DNA of 11,633 nucleotides from JBFWVD01 sp050246915 (GCA_050246915.1 JBFWVD010000122.1:1-11633), one strand, 5' to 3'. Positions 1 to 8,839 are shown, counted from the first letter of the stretch. The notes: generated by a model from the letters alone, not told the origin. A program made the numbers and translations.

Positions 1-75
1 TCGACGGTCTGCGAAGTCCCTTACGCCGACACCGCAACCGGCTCTGACGATCCTCGGCCTGGTGCAGCGAAGTGA
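1..75 (+). CDS. Possible C-terminal tail of an unidentified protein (partial)
   Basis: Frame 1 is open from the window edge to a TGA at 73-75 and encodes 24 residues, about STVCEVPYADTATG followed by SDDPRPGAAK. About two thirds of the third codon positions are G or C. A strong hairpin starts 11 bases after the stop, as expected at the end of a transcription unit. The tail is too short to assign a family. It would lie on the chromosomal side of the tRNA scar, so it probably belongs to the host genome rather than the island. It may also be a chance open frame. Confidence 0.35.
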   Translation, partial: STVCEVPYADTATGSDDPRPGAAK

Positions 76-86
76 CGCGCAGGATT

Positions 87-103
87 GCCCGCCTCGGGCG
101 GGC
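87..103 (+). terminator. Terminator-like hairpin
   Basis: A perfect 7-bp inverted repeat, GCCCGCC-tcg-GGCGGGC, with a 3-base loop lies just after the stop codon at 73-75. No T-run follows, which is common for high-GC actinobacterial terminators but leaves the assignment tentative. The hairpin is symmetric and could act on either strand. Confidence 0.4.
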
Positions 104-410
104 CTCGACTCGGACCGCACTGTCGAGCGGCGCGTGTCCACGTCGACAGGAATTAGCGCGATACCCCCGCCCCCATTGCCTCACGTCATGGCCGTCTCGC
201 TGACACGCGGAGCATCAGCAATGGTGAAGCAGCGTGGGGGTTTGCGACCCGAAGGTCACCCCGGTCGTCAACGGCGGGCCGGAACCTGTCGACGAGGCCC
301 GCCGCGAAACGCCTGGTCGGCGCCGTGGACACTCGACGACGCCGACTCACCTCGTGCGACGGCCGCCAAGCCGTACAACAGCTCGTGTTGTACAGCGGGC
401 CGAAACGGCG
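104..410. other. Non-coding chromosomal-side stretch
   Basis: I see no convincing gene here on either strand. The open frames are low-complexity, rich in Arg/Pro/Ser, have no ribosome binding sites and run through the tRNA scar. The only clear structure is the TGTTGTAC inverted repeat at 373-393, listed separately. Confidence 0.5.
373..393. repeat. Inverted repeat GTACAACA / TGTTGTAC
   Basis: Perfect 8-bp arms (373-380 and 386-393) are separated by gctcg. The right arm with its flank, TGTTGTACAGC (386-396), recurs exactly at 639-649 on the other side of the tRNA scar. CGTGTTGTAC (384-393) also recurs at 626-635. Possible roles are a repressor operator or integrase/excisionase arm sites near an attachment site. 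The repeat itself is directly visible; its role is inferred. Confidence 0.5.
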
Positions 411-448
411 AGAGGCCCTCCCCGACGTGACCGTCGAAAAGGGCCTCT
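411..448 (-). terminator. Hairpin downstream of the tRNA 3' end
   Basis: Perfect 9-bp arms, AGAGGCCCT (411-419) and AGGGCCTCT (440-448), enclose a 20-base loop that holds a small nested GACG/CGTC stem. Read on the minus strand, it starts about 15 bases after the tRNA CCA end. That is where a tRNA terminator is expected, and it fits the left flank being the original chromosomal downstream region. There is no T-run after the distal arm on the minus strand. Confidence 0.5.
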
Positions 449-462
449 GACCTGGTGTTACG

Positions 463-507
463 TGGTGGCGGGGGCAGGATTTGAACCTGCGACCTTCGGG
501 TTATGAG
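463..507 (-). tRNA. 3' half of initiator-type tRNA-Met(CAT): attachment-site scar
   Basis: On the minus strand this reads anticodon loop CTCATAA, right anticodon stem CCCGA, variable region AGGTC, T-stem GCAGG/CCTGC with loop TTCAAAT, acceptor strand CCCCGCC and encoded ACCA. The CCC after the anticodon loop and the TTCAAAT T-loop are typical of initiator tRNA-fMet. The 5' half is absent: just upstream the sequence is CGCGA instead of the TCGGG needed to pair with CCCGA, and no D-arm or acceptor 5' strand follows. Such 3'-half duplications are left by tyrosine integrases that use the anticodon-loop region of a tRNA gene as core site. The orientation places the element at higher coordinates, with the intact tRNA expected beyond the right window edge. 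It is not a functional tRNA gene. Confidence 0.88.
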
Positions 508-657
508 TCGCGTGGCCCCCGTACGAGGTAGTAGGCGGTCGACCGCATCGGTCCTGATCAGAGGCTCCTCCGCAGGGATGTCGGGCTCGTCTCGTTTGCG
601 CTGGTGTGTGCTCGTTGGTGCCTGTCGTGTTGTACGTCTGTTGTACAGCACACGCCG
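508..657. other. Non-coding element end between the att scar and jetD
   Basis: These 150 bp hold no credible gene. Visible structures are a perfect 12-bp palindrome GCGGTCGACCGC (535-546) and two direct copies of TGTTGTAC (628-635, 639-646). No clear terminator for the jet operon is visible after the jetD stop codon. No integrase gene is present at this end, so it should lie at the other end of the element. Confidence 0.5.
628..649 (+). repeat. Two direct TGTTGTAC repeats, 11-bp period
   Basis: TGTTGTAC occurs at 628-635 and 639-646, one helical turn apart. The second copy continues as TGTTGTACAGC (639-649), identical to 386-396. The pair lies about 120 bp inside the tRNA scar, a position where integrase or excisionase arm sites are often found. 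An operator is an alternative. Confidence 0.45.
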
Positions 658-1905
658 TCATGAGTCGACCATTGCTGTGAGCAGGTGCTCCGTGAGCTCT
701 TCTTCGTAGACGGCGTGGCCGTGCTTCTCCATGGCGTCGGAAAGCTCCGGGTCCCATGGCGTGGCCGGCAACACTCCGCCGAGCTGGGGCCGCTCGCGCT
801 GCGTACCGACAGCGGCCCGATAGGCGTTCGCCGTCATCAGCCACGGTGTCGTTCCGGCGCGGCTGTGGAGCCAAGCAGTGATGCTGAGGCCTGCGGCGTC
901 GAAGTCGGCGTGCTGTTGGAGCGTGGCACCGTTAGCGCCGAGTTGTCGAAGGAGTGAGACGACGGCGATCGATGGTCGGCCGGAGGAGCAGATGATTGGG
1001 GGTCCACTCCACGCCTGGCTTGCGGCTGCTGCGACGATCGCTGGGTTCTCGACGACGTAGGCGCAGCGGTCGGCGGAAAGGGGGTCGATGGGCCATCTCT
1101 TGATCTGGGAGAGGGTCAGGATGACCGGCTCAGCCGCGAGGCTGTGACTGGTGAGGATCGAGGCGAGCGGATGGTCCGCTCGTACAGCGAGGCCGATGCT
1201 GAGTGCGTTGGATGACAGCGGGTCGGGGTTGACGCCGACGAGTTCCCAGAGCGCCCGTGCGTCTTCTGCGGTGTCGGGCCGCGGTTCGTTGGCGGCGTCG
1301 GCGATTGCGGTGACGACGAGGCGGGCGAGTGGTTGACCGTGGTCGAGGGCGTGCGAGTCGCCCAGGGTCAGGTTGGCGAACGTCGCGAGTGGCATGCCGG
1401 CCTGGGGTACCTGCGTCAGCGCCGTCAGTACGTCGAAGACTCGAGTGAGGCGCGCGCGGTGGGCGGTGAGGTCGCCGCGGATCCCTTCCTTTCGGACCTG
1501 CGTCGGCCATTCGCGGAGCGGGCCGACGTTGGCGACAAGGGTCATTTGGCATTGCACCGTGAACCAGTCCCACAATGCCGCGCGGGCGTCCCGTTGGGCT
1601 GCCCGGTCTGCCGCGCGGTTGGCCAGCGGTCCGTGGAGTTGCTCGATGACCTGTCGGAGTTCGGCTGCGTCGCTGAGGCGCAGTGCGCTGAGAAGTCGAG
1701 CGACCTCGAGGGAGGTGTCCGCAGGTGGGAGCTTGGCGGTTCCGAGGAGGTCGGCGAGTGCACTGCGATGGTCATCGTGGAGGCCGCGCAGCGTGATCCG
1801 TGTGGGTGTCCCGCGGCCCTCGTCGAGTCGTCGAGCGAGTTCCTCGACGATGGGTGTGAGGGCCGGTCGGTCGAGCCGCTTACAGGCCTCATCGACGTGA
1901 TTCAT
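658..1905 (-). CDS. jetD: JetD-like Toprim nuclease subunit (DUF2399 / TIGR02679)
   Basis: A 415-residue protein, last gene of the operon. Its ATG overlaps the jetC stop codon (ATGA, 1902-1905), so translation is coupled. This excludes the longer upstream frame to 2154, which merely overlaps jetC. The C-terminal part shows a Toprim-like fold: VVENPAIVAA with the acidic residue at about E286, a CSSGRPS segment near 306-312, and the HADFDAAG motif with D334 and D336 as metal ligands. The N-terminal 270 or so residues form the family's uncharacterised arm region. In Wadjet systems the JetD subunit is a topoisomerase VI-like nuclease that cuts circular plasmid DNA after it has been processed by the JetABC SMC complex. 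All visible catalytic residues are present and the length is normal. Family assignment is confident; the nuclease role is taken from the family. Confidence 0.9.
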   Translation of the reverse strand: MNHVDEACKRLDRPALTPIVEELARRLDEGRGTPTRITLRGLHDDHRSALADLLGTAKLPPADTSLEVARLLSALRLSDAAELRQVIEQLHGPLANRAADRAAQRDARAALWDWFTVQCQMTLVANVGPLREWPTQVRKEGIRGDLTAHRARLTRVFDVLTALTQVPQAGMPLATFANLTLGDSHALDHGQPLARLVVTAIADAANEPRPDTAEDARALWELVGVNPDPLSSNALSIGLAVRADHPLASILTSHSLAAEPVILTLSQIKRWPIDPLSADRCAYVVENPAIVAAAASQAWSGPPIICSSGRPSIAVVSLLRQLGANGATLQQHADFDAAGLSITAWLHSRAGTTPWLMTANAYRAAVGTQRERPQLGGVLPATPWDPELSDAMEKHGHAVYEEELTEHLLTAMVDS

Positions 1906-4900
1906 GAGGCGACTGGGTCGATGGTGCGGTGATGGCCGTCCCACGTGAAGCGGGTGGACGTGACGGGCTCGTTGCCAACCGGCGGGTGGAGGTGATGGAC
2001 CGCAATTCCGTCGAGGGTTGCGTACTGGCACCACTCGTGGTCGCTGGTGAAGACGGCGTCGAGATCCCAGTCGGTAAAGCGGGCGAAGAGCTGGGACCGG
2101 TTGGTCGGGTCGACACCTGCGAAGAGCTCGTCGAGCATGATCAACCGCGGACACGTTGCGGGTCGGCCATCGGCGGCGGTGTAGTGCGCCGCGATCGACG
2201 CAAGCATCGGTAGGTGGAGTGCGATGGATCGTTCACCGGTCGAGAGCTTCTGAAGTCGCTTGGCGGTCGCCGTCTGGTAGCCGTCCCAGTCGCGGTGGGC
2301 GAGTTGCAGGGTGAAGCGGTGCCAGCGTCGGTAGTCGAGGGTTTCGCGCAGCCGTGCTTCCCATGCAGCGTTCGCTTCGAGGTCGACGCGGGCTTGCTCA
2401 ACGCGGGCGCGTACGAAGGCTTGGAGAGCGGCGGTCTCGGTGTCAGTGAGGTCGCTGGGGTCACGCAGAAGGAGTGCTCGGGCAGAGCGCACAGCGTCTG
2501 GCTGCGCGTCGTCGACGTTCCAGGTGAGTCGTGCCTGGACGCCGGCGGCCTTGGTGCGTACCTGGTCGAGTTGGTGGCTGATGCTGTCGACGAGTTCGTT
2601 GGCGTGCCGGATCCTTGCGGCGAGCGTGCGGCGGATGTCGCCGGCCAACACGCGAGCGAATAGCTGCTCCTCTTCGTCGTGGAGCTCTGCCATTGCGCTG
2701 TCGAGATTGGCGCGCAGCGCGCTTGCGAGCTCCCCGATGCGTCGACGTTGCCCTCCGACGAGTGCAGTCAGGTCCGTCCAGCCGTCGTCGTTCGGGGCTC
2801 GCTCGATGTCGGATCCGACGAGGCGTTGGCGGGCGACGTGGAGTTGCTCTTCGACCCGGGAGCCGGCTCGCTCGCGCGGCGGTGCGCTCGTGTCGCTGAT
2901 GCCCAGCTTGGTGGTGATGTCGCGTGCGGCGGCGAGCACGGCGGTGACACCGTCGAGGGCTTGCGGTGTCTCGATGCCGGCGTCGGTGCCGATCCCCCGG
3001 CGGAGGGCGGTCACGATGCGCTGGTGTGTCGATGCGCGGTGGAGGTCGGCCGCCGCGCGCTCCGACTCGGCCTGCTCGACCTGCTGTTCGAGCTTGCCGA
3101 TCCGTCGCTCCAGTTCCGGTAGGTCCTTGCGGATTCGATCACGCTCTGAATCGTCGAGCCCGAGCTGTTGTTCGAGGGCACCGATGCGTTCGAGCACGTC
3201 GTCATACTGCGAGCCGAGCGCCTCCTCGACCGCGGTGATGCGCGAGACGAGGTCGGCCAGCGCTCGTTCGTGGCGGTCAACTGTCTCTTGTGCGTCGGCG
3301 GCTGCGCCGGTTGCGGCGACGAGCTCACGTTGCTCCCTCTCGACGCCGAGGCCGGCGGCGTGTCGATCACGCCAGCGACGAGCCCACGTCGTTGTGCTTC
3401 GCTCCAGGACGCCGAGCGCCTCGGTGAGGTCGTCGAGCCCGGCCGGGTCAGCGGGTACCTCGTGGCGGGAGGCTTCGACGGTGAGCCGGCGGAGGGCGTC
3501 GCGTACAGCACGTTCGCTCGAATCGAGTCGCTCGCGTGCCTGGATGTGTTGTCCCCGGGCCTGGCCCTCGCCGGCTTCCGCGGCGACGAGGTCACGCTCG
3601 GCGCTGCGGACGCCGCGTCCATCGGGTGCCGTGGCGAGCTCGGCGGCTACCGCGTCCCATTGGCGGGTGGCTGTGTCGATCCGTTCGCCGAGCCGCCGGT
3701 GCTCGTCTCTGTTGATGGCGATCTGCGAGTCGAGTTCCGCGAGACGGGCGAGACGGCGACCCTCGCGTGCTTCGGCTCCGAGGAGCTCGGCCTCCTGTAC
3801 GCGGCCCTGACCGACTGCGGCGCCGACACGGAACGATCCGTCGCGTCCGATCTCGAGATCGGATGACCCGTCGCGGGCGGTGTGATCACCGCGGACGGTC
3901 TCGACAATGCGGATCGAGCGAAGGACGCGGTCGATGAGATTGGGATCCAGGCCGACGTCGTTCATCGGTATGAGGATCGAACGCAGGGTCTCGCCATTCA
4001 GCGGGGTTGCGACGAGATGCACGTCGGCGCGCTGGAGGTCGACGCCACCGTCGGGGCGGATCCATGCGTCGATGAGGCCGGAAGCTGTCAGCGCCGCTTC
4101 GATACCGTCGAGCTCCGAGCTGTCCACCGAGGGATCGATGTCGACGGTGCGCCAGAGCGCTGCACCCGCTTGGCCGCTGCGATCGGCGCGCCACGGTGGC
4201 GTCATTGGTTCGACCAGCGACCCCGAAGCGAAGCGCTCGCGTTCGGACTCGAGGTCGGTCTTCGCGGTGTCGAGGCGCTGTTGTTCGTGGCGTAGCCCGC
4301 TGACGTGTCGTTCGTGCTCGCGACTGATGTCATTGCGAAGCCCAGCAAGGGCCGTTGCGACCTCGCTCGGTGAGGACAGGTCGTCGGGAAGGGCGGCGAG
4401 CAGGCGATCTGTTGGGATCTGCAGAGACGAGCGTGCCCAGGTCCGTACATCGCGGTCGAAGGTCTCAGCCGCTGCGTCGAGCGCGTTTCGCGCTTGCCGA
4501 GTGGCGTCGGTCGCGGTGTCGAGTGCGGTCACGCTGTCGGCGAGAGCATCTGCGTGCGCCTCTCGCTGCTGCAACGCCTGATCGTGGGCTCGGAGTGCTG
4601 CACGCACGTCCTTGATCGACTGCCGGCGGGCTGCGATGTGCGCACTGATCAGACGCTCGGCATCGTCGGCGTCGGCCGACCCTTCGGCCGTGGCGGCCGC
4701 CTGTGCAGCCACGTTGTCGGCGTTCGCGGCGCTTGCGGCGATGGCGAACTGCTGGCGGGCGTCAACGAGGTTCGCCTCGGCGGCCGAGACCGTGTCGGAC
4801 GCCTTGGAGACTGCGGACTCGGCATCGCTCACCCGCGTGGTGGCCCGCACGAGGGACTTCTCGGCGGCCGTGACTTCGGCACGACGTTGTTCGATCTGTC

Positions 4901-5961
4901 CGCGTAGTTCGAGGAGTCGAGAGCCCTTCTCGGTAGGCATCGCTGTCCTTGAAACCGTTGATCTCTGCGCGTGAGTCTCGGATTCGAGCTTCGAGCAGCA
5001 GGTCGCGTTCGGCAATCTCCTGTGCGCGCTGCTGTTCTGTCGCCAGGCGTTCGGCTGCTTCGCGTGCGGTGCGGGTGATCGTGTCGCGTCGAGATTCGGC
5101 CGAACGCACCTCATCGGCCAACCAGGCGATGACCTGGCGCGCGTACGTGCGCTGCCGACTCGCCAGGAGGTCAACCTCTTTGAGGTCACCACGCAGAGCT
5201 TCGAGCTGCTCTCGGCGACGATCGAGACGTTCGAATCCCTCGGCGACTGCGGCGATGTCGTGGTCGTCGAGCGGCGGAAGTGACTCCGACATGACCTCGG
5301 ACAACTTGTCGAGGTCGAGGTTCTGCGACAGCTTCTCCTTGCGCAGTGCCAGCAGCGCGGTGATGACCGAGGCGTAGCGGTCCGCACCGAAGCCTTCGTA
5401 GAGCGCCTCGCGCACGGCGGTCCGGTACTCGTCAGCAGTTCCGTAGACCCGCCCGCTGTCGGCGAGTGCCTCCTTCAAGGCCTTCAGCGACAGCGGGACT
5501 CGTTGGTCGTCGAGCAGCTCGAGTCCGGTGCCGATCCGAGCGGTGGTCGTGAAGTAGTCGACGTCGACTCGTCGGGTCGACTGGGACGCGCGCAGCCTTG
5601 CGCCGATCGTGAACGCGGCGTCGCCGCGTTCGAACTCCACCCAAACGAAGCCGGTGCGGGAGGGCTCGTCGGTGCCCGTCATGATTCGATCGAACAAGCC
5701 GCCTCGGGACTTCGCTGCCGACGTGAGTCGGTTCGGGCTGGTGTCGGCGTCGAGGAGGAACGGCAGCAAGAGTTCGAGCGCCATCGACTTGCCCGACCCG
5801 TTTGGCCCACGAAGCAGCAGACGCCCCTGGTGGAAGCCGAAGGTCTCCTCGACGTAACGCCACACCGACACGAGCCCAGCCCTGGACGGCACCCAACGAT
5901 CGGCGCGAGCCGATGCAGCCGCGACGCTCAAGGCGATCGACTCGTCCGTCGTCGCGGTCAT
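1902..5961 (-). CDS. jetC: JetC-like SMC ATPase (TIGR02680), interrupted by a frameshift near 4925
   Basis: SMC/MukB-like motor of a Wadjet-type complex; it would bind JetA and JetB and extrude plasmid DNA using ATP. It starts at the ATG at 5961, inside the ATGA overlap with the jetB stop. The N-terminal head has the Walker A motif GPNGSGKS (residues 52-59). A long heptad-rich, Glu/Arg/Ala coiled coil follows. The C-terminal head holds the signature LSTGERS and Walker B PRLIMLDELFAGVD, with the catalytic Glu intact. As written, the frame carrying the first 345 or so residues leaves the coding track at about 4924-4926 and stops at 4762. The rest continues in the +1 frame to 1902. Removing one base, for example from the GGG triplet (CCC on the plus strand), yields a continuous protein of about 1352 residues. 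It is either a genuine frameshift that inactivates the gene or a sequencing/assembly indel. Confidence 0.9.
4921..4932 (-). other. Frameshift point in jetC
   Basis: Minus-strand frame 1 reads ...FKDSDAYREG and then becomes nonsense (LSTPRTTRTD). The next frame reads SRLLELRGQIEQRRAEV directly afterwards, which continues the coiled coil. The junction is gaa-ggg-ctc-tcg. One surplus base in ggg/c accounts for the shift. No known programmed +1 frameshift signal is obvious, so an indel is the simpler reading. Confidence 0.85.
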
Positions 5962-7238
5962 TCGAACTCCACCCCCGCCGACTCGCCCGTCGACTCGTCG
6001 TCGAACAACGTGCCCACACGACTCAGCACTGGAGCCCCAACGCTGTAACGGGCGATCGCCGCTCGGCCGACGACACCTCCGTCCGGCATGAGGCGCACAA
6101 GGCCGAACGACTCGAGGAGTTCGATCGCATCGACCGTCAAGGCTCGGCGGCCGTCAGTGTCCCGATGCGAGCGGGCCCACTTCGGGAACCGATCGAAGAT
6201 CGCATCGACGACACGTTCGAGGCCCACCGGTGAGAGCTGGACCGGATCCCGGCGTCCCTCCTCGCCACCGGTCAGCAAGGCGTCGACCAACAGCAGAGCC
6301 AGCTGATGGGCGTTGCCGTACGGACCGGGGAACTGAAGATCGGTGGCAAGTCCATCGGGATCGACCGCCAGTAGCCCATCGGATCGCTCTTCCAGCTCGA
6401 AGCCGGCCTCGGCCACGCGGTTTCGGAGCCACTGCCGGCCGGCCGGGTTCTCGACGTAGCTCTGCTCCTCTTCGGTGAGGTCGTCGAAGTAGAGGACCGG
6501 GTCGTCGAGAAGGCGGCGGCCGATCATGTGGCGGATTCGACGCAACCGTTGCTCGTCGTCACTCGCCGCCTGCTGCGCGTCCGCGTCGCGGCCGCGCCCG
6601 TACCGCGGTTCGGCCCCGAGGTACACCAGTGCCGCCGCTGGGTTGATCTCCTCGGCCAACGAGGTCGGCGCCACCGTCGTGACGAGCAACCGGTGGAGAC
6701 GTGTGGTGTCAGCCTGCAGCAGCGCATTGGCGTCCTCGGTCTCCACGAAGTCATCCACGGTGCCACCCGACGTGCGCAACGCCTGCCAATCGATCAATGT
6801 TCGGAGCACGTCCACCAAAGCGACACGTTCGCGGTGCCGGCTCGTGTCAAGACCCGCCTCGGCAGAAATCGCCCGAGCAAGGAGCCCGACAGTCGTAACC
6901 GGGTGCTGCACGAGCTGAGCGGCGACGAGGCACAGGAGCTGATAGCGGCGGCGATCGAAGGCTTGATGTGCCCCGCGGGATCGCCGCAACGGTCGCGATA
7001 GGTCGACCTTCGCGCTGCGGGCTCGCTTGCCGAGACGGGCGAACCCTGCACCGGGGTCAACGATGAGCTGCCAGCCGCACGTGTCGTCGAACCACGCGAT
7101 CAGCCAGTCGTGGTGTCGAACGACCTCGCGGAAGCCGTCAGGCTGGTCATGGGCGTTGAGCATCGGCCAACGCAACAGCAGACGGATCGCCCGAGAACGT
7201 TCGGCAGCGAGATCGGTCGCCAACACATCGCTACGCAC
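5958..7238 (-). CDS. jetB: JetB-like KITE/MukE-type subunit (DUF2398 / TIGR02678)
   Basis: A 426-residue protein that starts with GTG at 7238, overlaps the jetA stop by 8 bp, and ends in a 4-bp ATGA overlap with jetC. GGAGG lies 10 bases upstream of the GTG. Recognisable family features are the N-terminal RSRAIRLLLRWPML helix with the FDRRRYQLLCLVAAQL segment (about 90-110), and the C-terminal block LLDDPVLYFDDLTEEEQSYV followed by an EERSDGLLAVDPDG motif. Known role by family: a small winged-helix MukE-like partner that dimerises and bridges the kleisin JetA and the SMC heads of JetC. No truncation is seen. Family membership is confident; the structural role is taken from related Wadjet and MukBEF complexes. 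Confidence 0.9.
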   Translation of the reverse strand: MRSDVLATDLAAERSRAIRLLLRWPMLNAHDQPDGFREVVRHHDWLIAWFDDTCGWQLIVDPGAGFARLGKRARSAKVDLSRPLRRSRGAHQAFDRRRYQLLCLVAAQLVQHPVTTVGLLARAISAEAGLDTSRHRERVALVDVLRTLIDWQALRTSGGTVDDFVETEDANALLQADTTRLHRLLVTTVAPTSLAEEINPAAALVYLGAEPRYGRGRDADAQQAASDDEQRLRRIRHMIGRRLLDDPVLYFDDLTEEEQSYVENPAGRQWLRNRVAEAGFELEERSDGLLAVDPDGLATDLQFPGPYGNAHQLALLLVDALLTGGEEGRRDPVQLSPVGLERVVDAIFDRFPKWARSHRDTDGRRALTVDAIELLESFGLVRLMPDGGVVGRAAIARYSVGAPVLSRVGTLFDDESTGESAGVEFE

Positions 7239-8832
7239 CGGCGACCAACCTCCGAGCAGCAGCGCCGCGGTTGCCCGCAGCCGCCGAGTCTCCAGCAGTG
7301 GCGCGTAACTCGCCCGTCAACGAGATCGTCACGACCATGTCTGGGCCGTGAAGCACGCCCGACTCCGTGCGCAGTGTCGCCACTCCGCCGCGGCCATCGT
7401 CCAGCAGCACGACTTCAACCTGGCCGTCCAGCGACAGCGCTCGTCGTGCGCCGTCGGCTCCGATCTCGGCGTCCAGCCCGACGGCAAGCAAGTCCAGCAG
7501 CTCGCTGAACTCCGTGTCCGGGAGTCGATCGAAGTGCGACAACCGCACCGCACCGTCGGTGGCCAAGGCCGCTCTGATCGCACGATGCGCCGTGAGCGAC
7601 TCGGCCTGCTCGCGTTGACGGGCGGCTCGCAATGGCGCTGGATCAGCGATCGGGCGTACACGGCCACGGTTGGCCAGACTTCCGCTGGTCCGAAGCGACG
7701 GGGCTACCTCCACCGGAGTCGTCTCGGACCACGACCGTCGCACGTCGCGCGCCTCCCCGTCCACGGGGGACAGGTGAGCGTGACGGGCCGGCCAGAGCCC
7801 GAATGCGACACCAAACAACCGATGAGCCTCGTCGTCGTCGGCACAGTCCGCGAACCAGCCGGCGAGCCGTCGCAGGTCATGGGCCACCGACGCCGCACGG
7901 CGGCGCTGATCCCACCGCCGTTCGAGCACACGTAACAACTCGATGATCGCCGTCCGCGCCACCCGCAACAACCCGCTGATCCGCGCCTCCGCGCCGCCGA
8001 CTGGCGCGAACCACTCCTCGAGCCCGGCCCAGCGTCGACGTCGCTCGGCGATCCACTCGGGCCGAGGATCACCGGCCGCTGTCGGCGCCAGGTTCGCCCC
8101 CACGACCGCAACATCGAACAGCAGGGGCACGCCCAGCACACGCAGCCGCTCGATCCCGGAACGAACTCGGCGATGCCGTCGCTCCACGCCCTCGGCGTAC
8201 TCCTCCAGGTACATGACCGTGCGTCGCTTCACCTCCAGGAACACACCATCATCAGCGGCGTCATCTCGCAGCAGCGCCTGCAAGTGCCCGTTGAACTGGC
8301 GGACACTGGCCACCAACGACGTCAGGTGATTCTCGACCTCCGCCAACATGAGGTGGACCCGCGCTGACTGATCCTCCCGCTCCGGACCCTCCAGCAAGAC
8401 TGCCAAGTCACCGAGGCGGTCACCGATCGCATCGAGCACCGCCGGCTGAAGCCCAACCGCGTTCCGCAGCTCCCCGAACGTGTGCAGCACCCCACTGATC
8501 GCGGCCTCACCCCGACGTGTCAGCGACCACTGCAGGTTGCGGCGCTCGAAGTCCTCGGGGCTGGCATACGACGCAGCGTGATTCTGCGTCACCTCCAGCA
8601 GCTCCCAACTGGCGAGCTGGGCAAGCGCCCGCTCGAGCGCTGCGTCGTCCAGCGGCTCATCCCATCCAGCGCCAGTCAGCGCCCAGCGCACCTGATCGAT
8701 GTCCAACGCCGGCGCCGTCACGGCCGAGTCCTCGAACGCCGACATCAGCGCCATGTGCAGGTCACGCCCGTCGGTCGTCGTGAAGCGGAAGAGATCTGCG
8801 TCGATGCGTCGCCAGACCCGCTGCTGGTCCAT
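7231..8832 (-). CDS. jetA: JetA-like kleisin/MukF-type subunit (DUF2397 / TIGR02677)
   Basis: A 533-residue protein, first gene of the operon. I chose the ATG at 8832 (MDQQRVWRRIDADLFRF): typical family sequence begins there, and a promoter -10 box ends 7 bases upstream, implying a leaderless mRNA. The open frame upstream to 9135 is antisense to the regulator and promoter region. An N-terminal winged-helix region (about 5-110) is followed by a helical middle with many Arg/Glu residues. The family-typical blocks FGLWPARHAHL (about 344-354) and SWSETTPVEVAPSLR (about 367-381) come next, then a C-terminal domain. By family it is the kleisin that links the two JetC heads and carries JetB. The final codons overlap jetB by 8 bp. 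No ribosome binding site precedes the start, consistent with leaderless translation. Confidence 0.9.
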   Translation of the reverse strand: MDQQRVWRRIDADLFRFTTTDGRDLHMALMSAFEDSAVTAPALDIDQVRWALTGAGWDEPLDDAALERALAQLASWELLEVTQNHAASYASPEDFERRNLQWSLTRRGEAAISGVLHTFGELRNAVGLQPAVLDAIGDRLGDLAVLLEGPEREDQSARVHLMLAEVENHLTSLVASVRQFNGHLQALLRDDAADDGVFLEVKRRTVMYLEEYAEGVERRHRRVRSGIERLRVLGVPLLFDVAVVGANLAPTAAGDPRPEWIAERRRRWAGLEEWFAPVGGAEARISGLLRVARTAIIELLRVLERRWDQRRRAASVAHDLRRLAGWFADCADDDEAHRLFGVAFGLWPARHAHLSPVDGEARDVRRSWSETTPVEVAPSLRTSGSLANRGRVRPIADPAPLRAARQREQAESLTAHRAIRAALATDGAVRLSHFDRLPDTEFSELLDLLAVGLDAEIGADGARRALSLDGQVEVVLLDDGRGGVATLRTESGVLHGPDMVVTISLTGELRATAGDSAAAGNRGAAARRLVAGA

Positions 8833-8839
8833 TCCCGAA

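Noticed and set aside
62..506. Plus-strand open frames at the left edge
   Set aside because: They have low-complexity composition, cross hairpins and the tRNA fragment, and lack ribosome binding sites.
458..874. Minus-strand open frames crossing the tRNA fragment and the end of jetD
   Set aside because: They read through the tRNA scar and overlap jetD in another frame, with no family features.
1906..2154. Upstream extension of the jetD frame to an ATG at 2154
   Set aside because: The extension overlaps the conserved C-terminal head of jetC in another frame and is low-complexity Arg/Pro. The ATGA overlap at 1905 is the natural start.
2440..3810. Long plus-strand open frame of 456 residues
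   Set aside because: It lies antisense to the jetC coiled coil, is extremely rich in Ser/Arg/Ala, and has no domain or ribosome binding site. It is a shadow caused by GC-rich codon use.
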